Source of the DNA: Methylobacillus sp.
Lineage (GTDB): Bacteria > Pseudomonadota > Gammaproteobacteria > Burkholderiales > Methylophilaceae
NCBI GenBank assembly: GCA_031277395.1
Contig: JAITML010000032.1
Location: 1-64,000, forward strand
Reading direction: 5' to 3'
Length of the DNA stretch: 64,000 bases
Below, one piece after another: positions 63,518-64,000 of this stretch; position 1 is the stretch's first letter, and the number at the start of each line of letters is the position of its first letter. The notes below the pieces were generated by a model, which was not told the origin of the DNA, did not search any database, and worked only from the letters and a program-made list of their open reading frames with translations. The position numbers and the translations under genes are program-made.

Positions 63518-64000
63518 GGCGAAGGTGTCCAGCGGTTGAAGGCATCGGTGTCGAACGTGCCGTCCGGCCTTGTGAAATTCGCACTCTCGGCAGAGCCGTT
63601 CGGTCGCTCGTCCTGCCACATCCCGCCGTTCAGGTAGGTCGCCGGGTGCGGAATAAACTGCCCGCCCTCCTTCGTCCAGTCGGGCGATTCCCGTTGCCAT
63701 GCAAGCGCAGCAAGCACCTCCTGCAACGGGGGTCGCTTCTTGCGCCACGTTCGCAATGCTCTGTCCCGCGCAACCTTGCGAGGGTAGGCTGCGTAAAACT
63801 CATCAAATCCAGCCGCGTCAGCGGCGGGGGGTTTGGGGGGTTTTATTACTGAAGTAGAAGAAGAAGATGACGGGCGCGCGCACGTAGGGTGAAGGGTAAG
63901 GTGAACACCTAAGCCTTCACCAATGCCTTCACCAAAGGGGGGGTTAGGTGAAGGGTTAGGTGAAGGGTTAGGTGAAGAATTTTCGCCACGAACTGTACGC
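63514..64000 (-). CDS. Phage replication initiator, C-terminal part (partial)
   Basis: The frame stays open to the right edge, so at least 162 residues are visible and the N-terminus is outside. The C-terminal domain FDEFYAAYPRKVARDRALRTW, QEVLAALAWQRESPDW and GGQFIPHPATYLNGGMWQDE is typical of phage O-like replication proteins. Before it lies a low-complexity linker with three SPNP repeats and a serine run. The linker DNA holds three perfect 12-bp repeats, as the lambda O gene holds the origin iterons. Its N-terminal DNA-binding domain should lie just beyond 64,000. Confidence 0.8.
   Translation of the reverse strand, partial: RTVRGENSSPNPSPNPSPNPPFGEGIGEGLGVHLTLHPTCARPSSSSSTSVIKPPKPPAADAAGFDEFYAAYPRKVARDRALRTWRKKRPPLQEVLAALAWQRESPDWTKEGGQFIPHPATYLNGGMWQDERPNGSAESANFTRPDGTFDTDAFNRWTPSP
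63941..63976 (+). repeat. Three 12-bp direct repeats, candidate origin iterons
   Basis: GGGTTAGGTGAA occurs three times without gaps (63941-63952, 63953-63964, 63965-63976). Related GGTGAA/TTCACC sequences occur nearby at 63888-63935. The repeats lie inside the replication initiator gene, where lambdoid phages keep their origin. Confidence 0.6.

Overview
The window joins a betaproteobacterial chromosome segment (about 1-31,860) to the left part of an integrated temperate podovirus (about 31,913 to the right edge, where it is still open). The host genes suggest a Nitrosomonadales-like betaproteobacterium, possibly a sulfur- or iron-oxidising Gallionellaceae/Sulfuricellaceae relative. The support is the glnB-nadE pairing, the gene order rpoE-rseA-mucB-rseC-mucD-lepA-lepB-rnc-era-recO-pdxJ-acpS, and a flavocytochrome c sulfide dehydrogenase pair. 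The genus is inference from gene content only.

Chromosome, left to right: a DUF486 membrane protein, glnB and nadE (nitrogen signalling and NAD synthesis); a secreted ankyrin protein; sucCD (TCA cycle); divergent serB; a secreted rhodanese-like protein; a membrane protein with a pilin-like region; a secreted beta-propeller protein; an unknown exported protein; the sulfide-oxidising pair fccB/fccA; a second exported ankyrin protein; purL; a DUF4197 protein; glgP. Then comes a long minus-strand run from rpoE (29.6 kb) down to tcdA (18.4 kb), most of it separated by only a few bases or overlapping: envelope-stress sigma factor and its control proteins, periplasmic protease, LepA, signal peptidase, RNase III, Era, RecO, PdxJ, AcpS and TcdA. 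nadB and a small cupin gene point the other way.

Prophage: 31,913-31,962 is the 3' half (anticodon arm to CCA) of a tRNA-Pro(GGG) gene with no 5' half beside it, as expected of the attachment site left after integration into a tRNA. All prophage genes with recognisable functions are on the minus strand. Read right to left they are: a replication initiator (open at the edge, with three 12-bp repeats inside it), primase zinc-finger protein, DnaB-like helicase, a nin-like accessory block (NinB, a NinB-like fragment, HNH proteins, a Tad2/DUF2829 protein, a DUF1064 nuclease), terminase, GNAT protein, portal, Bbp19-like protein, scaffold, major capsid, cement protein, a terminator, two tail-tube proteins, three internal virion proteins, an independently expressed AAA ATPase, tail fibre, and lysis genes (holin, SAR endolysin, Rz with embedded Rz1). 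The head genes resemble those of Bordetella phage BPP-1 and the layout is T7-like.

The most interesting points are: (1) a 505-bp invertible-looking cassette at the tail-fibre 3' end, with two equal-length C-terminal modules lying tail to tail between perfect 33-bp inverted repeats; (2) an intein inside the terminase P-loop that has the class 3 (W-C-T) residues and no N-terminal nucleophile; (3) a RelA/SpoT-like domain inside a probable ejected virion protein; (4) a Tad2-family anti-defence protein; (5) an HNH gene sitting exactly between a NinB-like fragment and an intact ninB, one of three related HNH genes; (6) an AAA ATPase cargo gene with its own promoter, palindrome and terminator; and (7) an 18/14-bp motif repeated at three gene boundaries.
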